Part shown: positions 1 through 11,590 of the stretch, piece after piece | Position numbering within the stretch: position 1 is the stretch's first letter | How the letters are laid out: each line of letters begins with the position of its first letter | Assembly (NCBI GenBank): GCA_947471745.1 | Contig: CANJKZ010000092.1 | Span: 2,604,001-2,668,000 of the forward strand | Reading direction: 5' to 3' | Origin: Closterium sp. Naga37s-1 | Lineage: Eukaryota > Streptophyta > Zygnematophyceae > Desmidiales > Closteriaceae | DNA length: 64,000 bases | Position numbers and translations under genes: made by a program | The notes under the pieces: model-generated | The model's database searches: none | What the model was told of the DNA's origin: nothing | What the model saw: the letters and a program-made list of their open reading frames with translations, nothing else

Positions 1-478
1 GCGGTAGTTACTGTAGTTCGCTGCGATCACCTGTCAGCGGACTTCGTTTTTTAGTCCCTCGGTGTACGCCTGATTTTTTTCGCCTTCGGTCAGGTCGTTG
101 ATCTTGTTGTAGAGATTTTCCATCTTCTGCGTGTACTGCGCTACACTGCCGAATTGTCTGAGACGATGAATCTGCTGCCATGCCATGTAGGACGAATTTA
201 TCGGCTCGAAACGTTTGATGAAGGCTGCCCGAAATTGCGCCCATGAACCCTTGCCTCTGATTTCGCTGCTACTGTAGATCCATTCAAGTGCCGGGCCTCG
301 CAACAATGTGGCCGTGAGCCGAATCCGCATCGCGTCGTGTGTCGAGATCGTACAGCCAACAGCCTCGAAATATATTTCGAGGGTCGCGATGAATCTCCTT
401 ACGTCCGTTCCTTTTGCGCTCGGATCGAACGCCTCTGGTAGCCTCGGGCGTGCAGCCTCGAGATTCACTGTAATCGCG
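1..478 (-). pseudogene. LTR-retrotransposon gag fragment
   Basis: An open minus-strand frame from about 478 to 34 encodes a Retrotrans_gag-type capsid domain, with the typical pattern of an early hydrophobic helix (FIATLEIYFEAVG), the segment LLRGPALEWIYSS, then AQFRAAFIKRFEP and YTQKMENLYNKI. This layout is known from Ty3/gypsy gag. The N-terminal part is missing: upstream of about 478 the frame runs directly into hAT-like sequence, so the junction is a truncation or insertion breakpoint. The far end leaves the window, so zinc knuckle and pol cannot be assessed. It resembles the gag of the chromovirus at 24 kb in the LLRGPALEW segment only, so it is probably a different element. No LTR is visible. 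Confidence 0.7.
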
Positions 479-1349
479 CGTGGACGACTATGGACCGGCC
501 GAGATTGTCCGCCACCGACCAGACCACCTTGTCGACAATCTGGAGGTCCGGATAAGCGAGGGCAACACCCTTAGCGGCCAGTGCCTTCCTCATAACAAAT
601 GTAGACATATTAGCTCGTGTCGAAAAAAAAAAAATGTATATATACATATATAAACACCAGCAAACACTCACCTGTGCTCGACAAAGTGGGAAGAAAACAA
701 GATGCGGGATCTTCGCTTTTAGGCGCGCGACCAACCCGGTGTGCATGCCATTCATGATGGTGGCGCAATCTGTGCTAATACCGCATATGCGCTGGAGGTC
801 GATGCCCATAGTCTCCATATGCGTCAGCAGTACGCCTTGCAGCGAGACGGCGTTACATTGCACGATGGTGAGCAAGCCGTAGAACTCGGTGACAGGGATG
901 TTGTCACGTATGAACGTCATATAGACGAGCATATGCTTCCCTCGCCTTCTGTTGGTGCTTTCATCCAGCTGGATGCCAAGTTGAGGCACAATATTTGTAC
1001 TTACTCGCAGTAGTATGTCCCGTTCTCTTTCAGGGGCATGTCCGGCGTGCCCTGCTCAGCCAGGAACTGTACCAAGGCCACGAACAGCACAATCTGGGCG
1101 TCAGACTTGCAAAATAAACAAAGCAATCGCCATCAAACGAGCAATGCGCTTCTTCATCCCCCTTGTTGAAGTCCACGATGGATTTCTGCCCTCTTTTTTT
1201 TTTACATTCGCGTTGTTCTTTCCTCAACACCGCCGCCTCATGCTTGAGGTTGTGGTGATGCTTGCGCATCGTCTGTTTTTGGATGTCGATGCCGCCCTCA
1301 CCGTAGCAACCGTACTTGTAGAGCGGGTCCCCAAACACCATGCAGATGT
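479..1349 (-). pseudogene. hAT/ZBED-like transposase gene, downstream part
   Basis: This continues the gene begun at 9550 after the Copia-1 insertion. From 1349 downward the frame completes a BED-type zinc finger (GDPLYKYG, then the His-rich TMRKHHHNLKHEAAV). A segment near 1095-1010 (VLFVALVQFLAEQG) follows, then at 965-690 a DUF4371/hAT-like core with QLDESTNRRRGKHMLVYMT and GISTDCATIMNGMHTGL, which matches the family pattern of a catalytic Asp region and a conserved S-D-G-like block. Candidate splice donors (GTAAGT near 1003, GTGAGT near 671) suggest short introns, the second holding a T-run and TA repeats at 612-650. The C-terminal hAT dimerisation domain is absent: the sequence meets a gag fragment near 478. 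The gene is certainly inactive, being split by an insertion and truncated. Confidence 0.65.
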
Positions 1350-1480
1350 TGTGAATCAAGAAAAACAGGAATGGGAATGACTAAGTGAAAGTTGGGTACA
1401 AGAAGCAAACCCTAGAAAACTGTACCCCATATGTGCTACCCCACTCTAGCCTACAGTAGCTATGTCATATAAATCTGACA
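1350..1480 (-). repeat. Copia-1 3' LTR (131 bp)
   Basis: Direct repeat of 8808-8938 with no difference I could find. The internal side carries the purine tract (CCTATGGGGGTG on the minus strand) immediately before TGTCAGATTTA. Confidence 0.95.
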
Positions 1481-1696
1481 CACCCCCATAGGCAAAGTGG
1501 GGGAGAACAAGGGGTCACAAGACCAGTCAAGCAAAGCAAAGCAAAAAACAAGCTCAGGGTGGATCACAAAGTCACCACACATTCCGAGCACAAGTTCAAG
1601 GCCACAAGGCCAGTTCACAAGCAGGAGTACACATATATATAAAAAAGGCTAGACAAACAAGAGCAGGTATATATATATGTAACAGTACAAGCAAGA

Positions 1697-4600
1697 TCAA
1701 GAGGTGAGCAAGTGAGGCAAGGTAGGCACAAGGCCCAGCTGAGTACAGAAGCGCTGATGGTCACAAGGCGCAAGTGCCTTGGTGAAGATATCAGCAGTGT
1801 TGGCCTCAGAGGCCACGTACGCAAGACGCAGCTGACCACGCTGCTGCAGCTCACGAGCAAGAAAGTAGCGGAGAGCAATGTGCTTCGTTCTGTGCTCCAG
1901 TCGCTGCTCCCGACACAAGGCCAGCATGGCCTTGTTGTCTACGTACAGCACTGGAGGAGAACGAGGCAACTCTCCGAGGTCAGTCAGCAGGTAGGTGAGC
2001 CAGCGAAGCTCCTGTGCAGCCATGGCTCCTGCGTAGATCTCAGCCTCACAACTGGAGCCGAGAACAGAAGACGAGCGAGTAGCCCGCCACGAAACAGAGC
2101 CGGAACCAAGGCTGAAGGTGTAACCCTGCGACGACCGCTGCGTAGCCTGGTCGTCAGCCCAAGAAGCGTCTGCGTGCCCAGTAAGGACCACTGGACTCTG
2201 CCCTCCAAGCACAAGCCCCATGCCCGACGTACTGCACAAGTAGCGCAACACCCTCTTCGCTGCAGCCATGTGCTCCGGTCTGTGTCTCCCAGGAGCAACA
2301 TAGCGTGCAAGAATGCTAAGAGGGTATGCAAGGTCAGGTCGTGTGCAGGTCATCAGGTACATGAGGCAGCCAACAAGCTCTGGGTACGGGCCACTCGACT
2401 CTACGGACTCATCCGAAGGCAGAGCTGAGAGCGAGTGGCGAGTAGGCAGAGGAGTGGCCTGAGGCGAGGAGTACGTGAAGCCGAAGCGCTGAAGGACCTG
2501 CTGCACCATGTGTGACTGAGTCAGGGTAATGGTGCGGCGTGCTCTGTCCCGAGTGATCTGCAAGCCAAGGTAGCTGCGCAGTTCACCCAGGTCAGTGCAC
2601 GTGTGTCTCTTCTGCAGCTCGGACTTCACGTGGGCTAGTCCAGCAGTGTCAGCTGTGGCAAAGACCAAGTCGTCGACGTACACGAGGATGTAGAACGGCG
2701 GCAAAGAAGTGTCGGTGCGCAGAAACAGCGACGGGTCGGCAGTAGAGGGAGCAAACCCAAGAGCCGCAAGTGTAGTCCTCAGTGTGTCGTGCCACTCACG
2801 CGGTGCCTGGCGGAGACCGTAGACTGGCCGCCGTAGGCTCCACTGGGTGCCAGGAGGAAAAGACCCAGTGAAGCCAGGTGGGCGACGCAGCCAGATCTCC
2901 TCGTGCAGGCTGCCCTGCAAGAAAGCAGTGCTGAAGTCAAGAGAGTGTAGCTCGTAGTCATGGTGAGCAGCTACGTGCAGCAGTACCCGAAGAGTGGTCA
3001 TCTTCGGGGTGGGAGAGAAGGTCTGAAAGTAGTCAACTCCCTGCCGCTGACTGAAGCCACGAGCCACGTAACGCGCCTTGAAGACAGGCGGAGAACCCGG
3101 CGGTCGCTTCACCCTGAAAATCCACATGCCACTGACGATGTTCGCCCCAGGAGGGGGAACAGCGTCAACGTAGGTGCCTGTGGACTTCCAGGAAGCCATC
3201 TCTGCGTCCATAGCTGCCTGCCACTGAGAGGAGTAGGGACCCTCTATCGCCTCCGCGTAAGAGCGCGGAGTCGGGATGTCAAGTGCATCCGGGTCTCCCT
3301 CAGGGGTAAGCAGTACGGACACGAGATGAGGTGAAGCAGCGGCCAAGCACTGGAACTCCTCCTGCCTGTCCTCAAGGACGTCCGTGCCAAGGGCACACTC
3401 ACCCCCGACGGACGGAGGACAGACAGACTCAGACTCAGCAACAAGACTGGCGACGTAGTCTAGGCGACAGCGAGCAGCAAAGTCGACGAGCTCAGCAACT
3501 AGAGCAGACGCAGCAGTGGACACAAAGGAAGGGTCAGTGACAACCGTAGCAAGGAGACGCGTGACAGTAGGACTGGCAGCGCGAAGAGAGTCCGACTCCG
3601 GGTCGGCAAGAGTAGGAAGAGAAGACTCAGGAGGAGAAGGCAAAGGGGCACGCAGAGGAGCAGTGGACGGACGCAGAGACATCCGGTGCGTGCCAGGGAC
3701 AGGAGGAGGACGCTGACGCGAACCGCGACCACTAGTGCGAGCAGCACGGACAGGCGACGCAGGGCGAGACGCAGGCTCACGACGCTCAGCAAGACCTCCA
3801 GTAGGACCAGTGTAGGGAGACGGAGCAGGCAGTGGGGAGGCCGGCTGTAACTGTAACTGCGACGGGACAGGCTGTGGACACTCTAAGGGAGGAGGAGGAG
3901 GACCAGTAGAAGGCGGGAGACCAAGAACCTGCTGAAGGAGCGGAACGAAGTACGGCCGAGGCCGCGCGGCGACTCCAGACACAGGAGGGACAGCACCAGC
4001 ACCCGCAGGGGCAGCACCAGCACCAGTAGCAGCTCCAGCTCCAGAACCCCCAGCAGCACCAGTAGTACCCCCAGCAGGACTGCCTCCAGGACCGACAGCA
4101 GTAGCCTCCGCGCCAACACCCGCAGTTACTCCAGCTCCAGAAGTACCCGCAGGTCCAGCAGCTCCAGAACTCCCAGTACGAGCACCTCCGGGACCCGTGG
4201 CACCAGCTCCCTCAGAAGCAACAGAACCTCCAGTACCCGCAGCACCTCCAGCTCCAGCAGCTCCAGCAGCTCGCCTCCAGCGCCGGGCAAACCACTCACG
4301 CAGCTCCTGGGGAGAGAGTGGCTCTCGGCGAGAGGGAGCACCCGGTGAACCGCCAGGCACAGCACCACCAGGCGTAGCACCCCCAGGCTCAGCACCTCCA
4401 GGCGTAGTACCCCCAGGCTCAGCACCCCCAGACGCAGCACCCCCAGGCTCAGCACCTCCAGGCGTAGTACCCCCAGGCTCAGCACCCCCAGTCGTAGTAC
4501 CCCCAGACTCAGCACCCCCAGGCTCAGCACCCCCATCAGCACCAGAGTCACCAGCGACCTCGACAGGCTCAACAGCGTCTACCTGGGACACACCTGAAGG

Positions 4601-6542
4601 GGCAGGACCCTGAGGGGGGAGGGGGTCTACCGGTGGGGGACCTGGTACAAGGAAGAGCGGTGGCGGGGGGAGGGACGGAGTGCGGTAGGGGAAGAGGCGG
4701 TAGTAGGGGACCGACTCGTCGAACGTGACGTCCTGGGAGGACAGAACACGGCGAGAGGTGGGGTGGTAGAACTGCCACCCTGGGGCGTCAGGGGGGAAAC
4801 CCAGGAAGACGCAAGGAGCAGCACGAGGGGACAGCTTGTCCGCAGACAAGTCGCGGACAAACGCCCGAGATCCCCAGACACGGAACGCAGACGCATCGCC
4901 AACCTTCCCCGTCCACAGCAAAGCTGGGGAGGTCTCCCGCATGGAGACCCTGGGCTGAAGGTTGATCTGATGCGCCGCGTACCGAACCGCAAACGGCCAC
5001 AGAAAATGGGGGGCAGCCGCATGCATCATGGACGTACGGGCGACGTCCATGACCATGCCAATGCGGCGCTCAGCAATCCCATTTTGCTGTGGAGAGTCCG
5101 GAAGCGTGAAGGTCTGGCGGATGCCTCGTGCACGACAGTAGGCTCGCAGAAGGCCAGAGGAGAACTCTCCGCCTCTGTCAGAGTGCAGACGCAGAATAGG
5201 AAAGTCCGAGCCAAAGCTCCGCCTGAGCTGGAGACGAGCTGCGCGGATCCAGTCGATCAACACCTCAGTGACATCACCCTTGCTGCGCAAGGGGAAGACT
5301 GTGGTGTAACGCGAGTAGTCGTCAACCACCAGCAGGAAGTAGCGCTCGTGACCCTGTCCACGGACGCGGGCCGGGCCCCACACGTCCATGTGAAGCGTCT
5401 GCAGCGGGGCCTCTGTCGGAGGAAACTGGGAGGAGTGAGGGGTAGCCCGCTGCCGTCCCTCGACACAGGGGACGCAGGTAGGGCCAGGCCCCGGAGGAAG
5501 GGGAGGGAGGGACCGGGGAAGACCAGAGACAAGGACACGGGAGGCCATGCTCCGGAGACGAAGCAGGGAGGGGTGGCCAAGGCGGTGGTGCCAGAGGAGA
5601 GTCTCGTGAGACAGGAGGCGACACGAGCAGGGGGCAGACTCAGGACCAGACCTGGACGCTGCAGCAAACACCTGACCCGACGCAGCTACCTGACCAGATG
5701 CAGGGACTGGAGGAGACGCAGTGGTCAGTGTGTACAGGCTCGACCCTGGCCGACGTGTAAACGTGGCCAGGTGGCGGCCTGTCCGAGCGTCCGTGCAGTG
5801 GGTCACCCGCTGACTCGCAGGAGTGAACTGGTGAACCCCCGCATCCTGTAGGTCAGCACCACTCACCAAGTTCGTAGAGAACGAGGGGAGGTAGAGACCA
5901 GACAGGGTGCCAGAGGGGGCCGCCGGACACGGGAGGACAGTGGAGAAGTGAGCAAGGACAGGACCCCCAGAGGGGTCTGCCAGGGAGACCGCAACTGGCC
6001 GGCCAAGCGGCGTGAGTGTGGTGCGGTCTCGAAAGAAGGAGCGAGAAGCCCCCGAGTCAAGTGTGAAGGTGTGGGAGGCCGAAGCCGACGCAGAACCTGA
6101 GAGAGCAGACTCACCAGCACCTGAGGGAGTAGACGCACCTAGAGCAGCAGCCTCGCTAGCACCTAGAGCAGCAGCCTCACCAGTACCTAGAGCAGCAGTC
6201 TCAATGCCCGGGTCGGGCGGAAAACACCGGTAACAGTCACCCTCATCACTAATAGTCACAGTATACACGGCAGCAAGAATAGCATCAAAGTCAAGGTCAA
6301 AGACAGCTACACCCGCCCTAGACAGCTCACCCCAGCGGGGGATCTCAGTGGCCTCAGGAAACTGGTGACGCCAAGCGTCCGTGAGGCGGCCAAAGCAGCG
6401 CTGGGTGGAGTGCGCACCCCCGCACTACTCACCCGCGCGGTCGCCGGTGCGCAGGACGTAGGTGCACGGACCAGCACCCCCACCCCTCTGGCGTGCAGTG
6501 TACCACTCACGGAGCTGCTGAGGGGAGGGGACGTCACGAGTG

Positions 6543-6574
<32 letters not shown>

Positions 6575-7600
6575 CTGACCACCACCGGAGCTGACCCTCT
6601 GCGCAGCGCCACCCCGACCAGCTCCACCTCCTCCGCCGCCTCCTCCTCCACCGCCGCCACCTCCGCTCCCTCCGCCACCGCCGCTGCCTCCTGCGCCTCC
6701 ACTGCCGCCACCTACACCTCCACCCCCGCCACCACTCCCACCGCCACCACCACCTCCTCCACCACCTCCACCGCCGCCTCCACCGCCCCCGCTAGCTCCT
6801 CCAGCGCCCCTGCCCCCCTTGCCCCTGCCAGGGCGGCGTCTCCCGCTAGGGGTAGACGCTGCCCCAACCGACTCCAAACCAGCGAGGTCGGCTGCAGCAG
6901 CAGAGGCAACAGAGGGCAAAAGAGGGGAGGGGGAACACCCCTCAAAGATGGGGGTGCGAGGGTCACCACGAGAGGCTCCTACAGCGACTATGCTCTTTTC
7001 TGCTGCTAGGAGGGCCTTCTCGAGGAGGTCAACGGTGAGAGTGGTGGGACAAACCGAGAGGAAGTGGTCCCTGACTACGCGAAGGGAGTCAGGGAGACGG
7101 GTGACGATGTAGTAGAGGGTGATGTACATGGGGGGGGGGTTCTTGGCGCAGAACTCAGCAGGAAGCGCAGCGCGGTAGCGAGTGTCACTAGTGCGGAGGT
7201 GCGTGATGAGGTCAGCGACTGTGGGAAAGGCAGCAAGGTCAGGGAAGAGGTACGGTAGCATGAGGCGGCTCAGTGCAGCAGTGGCAGGGGAGGAGTAGCG
7301 TGCAACTACAGCGTCGTACAAGGTCTGAGCACTCTTGTACTGGCTAAAGTGCGCACGCTCAGAGGTAGGCAGGTGGCGACGCACAGCAAGACGTGCAGCA
7401 GCATCGCGCGTGGCCCACTGGGAGCGAACAGTTGCGTCAGCATCAGTGGCGGGAGCAGGAGAGGCACCAGAAGTGAGGTCAAAGAGGGAGAGGCCGTCTG
7501 CCCTATCGCACTGTAAGAAAAGCTGCAGGTCATCTATCCAGACGTCAAAGTCAATGGCCCGACCCTCAGCGTCAAAAGCGAGGACACTAGGGGTAGCCAT
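1697..7600 (-). pseudogene. Copia-1 gag-pol, one premature TAG
   Basis: The polyprotein starts at the ATG at 7600 (MATPSVLAFD). It contains copia gag, a glycine tract, a Gln tract, protease (LDSGAS), GAG-pre-integrase (LLWHHRLGHPS), integrase (HMDVWGP, HSDRGGEF, QQNGIAERR), a long Gly/Ala/Glu/Pro linker, reverse transcriptase (YVDDLVFA) and RNase H (HADASWADD). It ends with TGA at 1697. The frame is broken once, by TAG at 6425-6427, where the sister copies have CAG (Gln) just before a conserved Cys. Everything downstream (from Met at 6268) is open for 1523 codons. The change is one C-to-T transition. Without readthrough only gag of 391 aa would be made. Confidence 0.93.
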
Positions 7601-7639
7601 GACAGTAGTAGACTAGCAGTGCAAACAGTGGGGTGAGGG

Positions 7640-8778
7640 CAGTGCTGTGAGAGAGGCGCTGCTCTTACCGGACAGGGCGGCTCGGGCGGCTCGGCTGCAG
7701 GGCGGCTCGGCGACTCGGCTGCTGGGCGGCTCGGCTGCTGGGCGGCTCGGCGGCTCGGCTGCTGGGCGTCTCAGCGACTCGGCTGCTGGGCGGCTCGGCG
7801 GCTCTGCTGCTGGGCGGCTCGGCTGCTGGGCGGCTCGGCGGCTCGGCTGCTGGGCGGCTTGGCGGGGCCGCTGAGAGGGCGGCGTCCGGGGCCGCTGGGA
7901 GGAGGCGGCGGGGCCGCTGAGAGGAGGCGGCGGGGCCGCTTAGAGGAGGCGGCGGAGCCGCTGAGAGGAGGCGGGGCCGCGTCAGGGGCCGCGACAGGGG
8001 CCGCGTCAGGGGCCGCGTCAGGAGCCGCGGCAGGGGCCGCGTCAGGGGCCGCGGCAGGGTCGCGTCAGGGCGCCGCGTCAGGGGCCGCGTCAGGGCGCCG
8101 CCAGGGGCCGCGGCAGGACCGCGTCAGGGCCGCGTAAGGGGCCGCGGCAGGGGCCGCGTCAGGGGCCGCGTCAGGGCCGCGTCAGGGCCGCGGCAGAGCC
8201 GCTTCAGGGCCGCGTCAGGGGCCGCTTCAGGGCCGCGGCAGGGGCCGCAGCAGGCCGCGTCAGGACCGCGTCAGGGGCCGCGGCAGGGCCGCGTCAGGGC
8301 CGCGGCAGGGGCCGCGTCAGGGCGCCGCGTCAGGGGCCGCGTCAGGGCGCCGCCAGGGGCCGCGGCAGGGCCGCGTCAGGGCCGCGTCAGGGGCCGCTTC
8401 AGGGCCGCGGCAGGGGCCGCGGCAGGCCGCGTCAGGGCCGCGTCAGGGGCCGCGGCAGGGCCGCGTCAGGGCCGCGGCAGGGGCTGCGTCAGGGCGCCGC
8501 CAGGGGCCGCGTCAGGCCGCGTCAGGGCCGCGTCAGGCGCCGCCAGGGGCCGCGTCAGGGCGCCACCAGGGGGGCGCGTCAGGGGCCGCGATAGGGCGCC
8601 GGCAGGGGCCTCGTCAGGGCGCCGCCAGGGGCCGCATAGGGGGCGCGTGGGAGGCGGCGTAGGGGCCGCGTAGAGGCAGCGTAGGGGCCGCTAAAAAAAA
8701 AAAAATTTAGGGCAGGGCGCAATGTGCGCGGGCAGCTAAAAAAAAAAAATTTCTTATGGTGGGCCCTTAGGAAGGAAC
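7640..8778 (-). repeat. Copia-1 GC-rich tandem-repeat leader
   Basis: Region between primer-binding site and gag ATG, about 1.1 kb. Two blocks are visible: 7680-7860 built on a 16-base unit (GGCGGCTCGGCTGCTG) and variants, and 7975-8690 built on GGCCGCGTCAGG and GGCCGCGGCAGG units. A-runs sit at 8694-8704 and 8738-8748. Open frames here are by-products of GC richness. The homologous leaders of the other copies have the same kind of content but different units and order, so the block is fast-evolving. Confidence 0.85.
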
Positions 8779-8807
8779 GGTCCCATGTAGGAACCCGCTC
8801 TATACCA
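8779..8807 (-). other. Copia-1 primer-binding site and hairpin
   Basis: Directly inside the 5' LTR on the minus strand is TGGTATAGAGCGGGTTCC. This resembles the 3' end complement of plant initiator-Met tRNA (TGGTATCAGAGC...) with small changes. It is followed by a 6-bp stem (GGUUCC / GGGACC, one wobble) with a 5-base loop. Confidence 0.75.
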
Positions 8808-8938
8808 TGTGAATCAAGAAAAACAGGAATGGGAATGACTAAGTGAAAGTTGGGTACAAGAAGCAAACCCTAGAAAACTGTACCCCATATGTGCTACCCC
8901 ACTCTAGCCTACAGTAGCTATGTCATATAAATCTGACA
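8808..8938 (-). repeat. Copia-1 5' LTR (131 bp)
   Basis: Same sequence as 1350-1480. TG...CA ends, a TATA-like stretch (TTTATATGAC) near the LTR start on the coding strand, and the primer-binding site adjoining its inner end. Confidence 0.95.
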
Positions 8939-9550
8939 GATGCTACAGCGCATGCAGGGTCGCCCGTTCTTCGTCTCGGAGATAACGAGCCACGGAAATA
9001 ATCGATGCCACTCCTCTTTACATTTCAGCTACAACTCCTCACGAATCAATGGCCTGCCAACATCGTCCTCTTTTTTGTCATCAGCGGGATCCCGTGCCAC
9101 TGGGCGTTTATTTTGCGATGGTGCTGGCTCTGTAGGACCGCTAGGACGAGCAAAGTTGAGCGTCCGCTGCTTGTAACTGGTCTTATTTGAAGTCCTGCCA
9201 GGCAACATGGGATTAGCTTGGAGTGTGGAAGTGGTTGTTACAGATGCTGCATGGTGGTTCCTTTCACCAACGGAGTGAGGCATGCATGTAGTTACGGGCA
9301 TGCACCGCGTGAGGAAATCTAACGCCGATATTTGGGATGCCTCAACCCCGGGCAACGATGCTGTACCATCACCATATGAGGCGAGCGGTTCGGCAGTGGG
9401 AAAGGCCGTCAGGGCTACATTAGGGTGAGAGAGGAACGAATCTGGCGCGACAAGAACGGGTTGATACTCGGCTGGTTGAGAGTTAAGCAAGAGGGAACGA
9501 GCAAGAAAGATGAGGCAGACTGCTTTGATTCCTCCCCCACCCTGTTGCAT
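8939..9550 (-). pseudogene. hAT/ZBED-like transposase gene, upstream part
   Basis: A minus-strand frame from 9550 runs through a low-complexity N-terminal region (Ser/Thr/Pro rich, with RTLNFARPSGP) into the first half of a BED-type zinc finger (EEWHRLFPWL then CMRC) at about 9025-8944. Copia-1 then interrupts it. Removing the element and one target copy restores the same reading frame across the junction, so the two parts were one gene. A TAG at 9029-9031 lies in this frame just before the finger, probably once CAG. ZBED-type fingers of this kind occur in hAT transposases and domesticated relatives. The start codon is uncertain because the region upstream shows no clear promoter. Confidence 0.6.
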
Positions 9551-9939
9551 GAAACCCTTGCCACGCCACGTCCCGCGTCATCTTGATGTGCGCCGTGGGA
9601 TGTGAGACAGGTACCACACCCCACTACGCGTCACGTCCTCCCATGTCCGCGCTGGCACAGAATGACAGCGCCTTGCCGTGCAAAAGCTGGCATCGGCGCC
9701 GACAACCAGCTAGACGACAAAGCCCTGGTAGCATATGACTCAGAATCAGGGCTAGCGGTGAAGAGATTCGACAGCAAGGATGCTACGAGACAGGGAGAAT
9801 TCATTACGCATGCAGATACAGGCAGCAGAGAACTGTAACTGTGGTCCTATGGCCTAGTGGCGCAGTTTGTCGGTTTCAGACGAAACAAACTCGCTATCTG
9901 AAAATTCAGATTAGCTATAGGGACTGGTATGAAAAATCA
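9551..9939. other. spacer, nothing recognised
   Basis: Mixed-composition sequence between the hAT-like gene start and the copia remnant. It may hold the hAT promoter or 5' end. I see no terminal inverted repeat, coding frame or RNA gene. Confidence 0.4.
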
Positions 9940-11590
9940 TATGAACGACTGAGATCGATTCTACTCTCCGCGCCATTGCCGCCTCATCTGGTACTGTGCC
10001 CTCCCCCATCTTGGAGAGGTGTGCCCCCTCCCTTCTTGCTAGCCCTGCCATCTCGGCATCTGTTGCAGAGTCTACTGCCACGACGTAGGTTGCAGTAGCT
10101 GCTGCCTCCGGCCAGCAGCAGTACCGCAAGAGCCAAAAGAAGGGTGGAGGGGGCGGAGGCGGTGGAGGTGGTGAATGTACCGGGTCGTCTGGAGGTGTTG
10201 ACGCTGGAGGAAGTGTAGGGTCTGGTGGTGCGACTAAAGGTGATGCTCGTCTCGGTGGGCAGCAGCAGCAACAGCATGTGCAAGTGTTTCAGCCATGGGT
10301 CCGCCGCAGTTTCAGAAGTAGCAGTGGGGCTCTGTCGGCCCAGGAGCATTGGCCGCAACCCCGAGACTGTAACCCTGCCAGCACATGATCTAGACTGGAC
10401 CACGTGCCGGCCGGTTCTGCGGCCATGGTGACAACTCAGTTGCGCGGTGCTTCAGCCGCCTCTTCGACCTCTACTGCGCCCGCTACGGCCTGGCGACACG
10501 GGTGCTGGACTGGTCTGCATTGCTTCGTCGTGAGCTGCCCATCTTTACTATGGATATGTCTGCGATTTATGATGCTTTATTTTCTGCTCATGTGATGTAT
10601 GCTACTGACTATAATTCTTCTGAATCTCTATTCGTGTGTGCCTTGACTATAATATCTAGATGTCTCTAGTGTAGGATCCTCTACCGTTACTTGCACAAGT
10701 GCAGCCACTGCTGACGCGTCGCTCTCCTTCACACTCGACTCTGGCGCATCTCGGTGTTTCTTCCGCGACCACGCTCGCCTTATGCCTCTTCCAGCACTAG
10801 TCCCAGTCACTTTGGCCGACCCCACCTCAGGACCAGTAGTCGCTCGTAGCACTACTGCTCTCCCGTGTCCAACAGTCCCTTCTGGATCCCGTACAAGTCT
10901 GCACATCCCCTCGTTCTCCAGGAACTTGGTAGGTGTTGGATGTCTTCAGGACCTTGGTATCACCACTACGTTTGCTGGACACGAGCGGTTTGCGGCCAGT
11001 ACAAACACTACCACTGGGCCTCTTGCCAAATTTCACTGAGACCATGCGAGGTCTTTTCTCGCTGCGAACTAAGTCTCCCCAGGTCACTGGGTCATGTCAG
11101 GAAGCTGTGTCGTGCTCGTGTCGGTCGCTCACTCACTCGTCGCTCCTGTGGCACCACCATCTAGGTCACCCCTCCTTCCTGCGTCTCTATCACATGGTGC
11201 AACACCATCTCGTCTCAGGTCCCCCAGTGTCCCTCGCACCGCTCCCTCCCTCTTCCGTGCCACCTTGCACTCCCTGCATCGAGGGCCAGTATCACGCCGC
11301 CCCTCACTCCTCCTTGTTTCCACGTAACACTGCTCCCTTTCAGACTTTGCACATGGACGTGTGGGGCCCAGCCCTTGTGTCAGGGCCACGCCAGGAGAGC
11401 TATTTCCTGGTTGTTGTTGACAACCAATCTCGCTACACCACGGTGTTTCCCTTGCAGCTACACCAAGGCCGACGCACCTGACACTCTTATGACGTAGCTG
11501 GTGGCCGCCTGCGCCCATCACAACTGTCGTGTGATTCGTCTACACTCTGACCGTGGTGGCGAGTTTGCCTCCAGACGCTTCGGCTGCGGG
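9940..11590 (+). pseudogene. degenerate copia gag-pol remnant
   Basis: Decayed plus-strand homologue of the Copia-1 family. At 9960-10380 it matches the gag C-terminal half (ILERCAPSLLAS, poly-Gly, poly-Gln). At 10430-10660 it matches the Cys/His-rich tail (SRLFDLY, MDMSAIYDALFS). At about 10725-11035 lies the protease (LDSGASRCFFRD). At 11100-11580 are GAG-pre-integrase (LLWHHHLGHPSFLRL) and the integrase start (LHMDVWGPALVSG, RLHSDRGGEFAS). Several frameshifts and stops separate these blocks. It ends abruptly at 11590 where an unrelated LTR begins. It is much more divergent than Copia-1 to -5, so it is an older copy or sister family. Its 3' end may be the LTR at 12975-13103. Confidence 0.8.

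Larger units (their letters stand above)
1350..8938 (-). mobile_element. Copia-1, short-LTR Ty1/copia element
   Basis: A complete element of 7589 bp bounded by two apparently identical 131-bp LTRs (1350-1480 and 8808-8938, TG...CA). The 5-base target duplication is GATGT on the left (1345-1349) and GATGC on the right (8939-8943), one mismatch. Reading the minus strand, the order is 5' LTR, primer-binding site, GC-rich tandem-repeat leader, gag-pol, a 3' untranslated stretch of about 215 bp (1481-1696) with TA-rich tracts, purine tract and 3' LTR. It sits inside the BED zinc-finger coding part of a hAT-like gene. Identical LTRs indicate a recent insertion, but gag-pol carries an in-frame TAG. 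Confidence 0.95.

Noticed and set aside
4763..5851. 362-codon plus-strand frame antisense to Copia-1 pol (repeated in the other copies)
   Set aside because: It is an antisense shadow of the integrase and protease region, preserved only because the sense protein is conserved.
7640..8137. Open frames in the copia leaders (also near 12 kb, 21.5 kb, 32 kb, 35 kb and 52 kb)
   Set aside because: They only translate GC-rich tandem units; the sequences differ between copies and carry no domain.
9848..9890. tRNA-like stretch (GGCCTAGTGGCGCAGT)
   Set aside because: No T-arm sequence or acceptor pairing can be found downstream.
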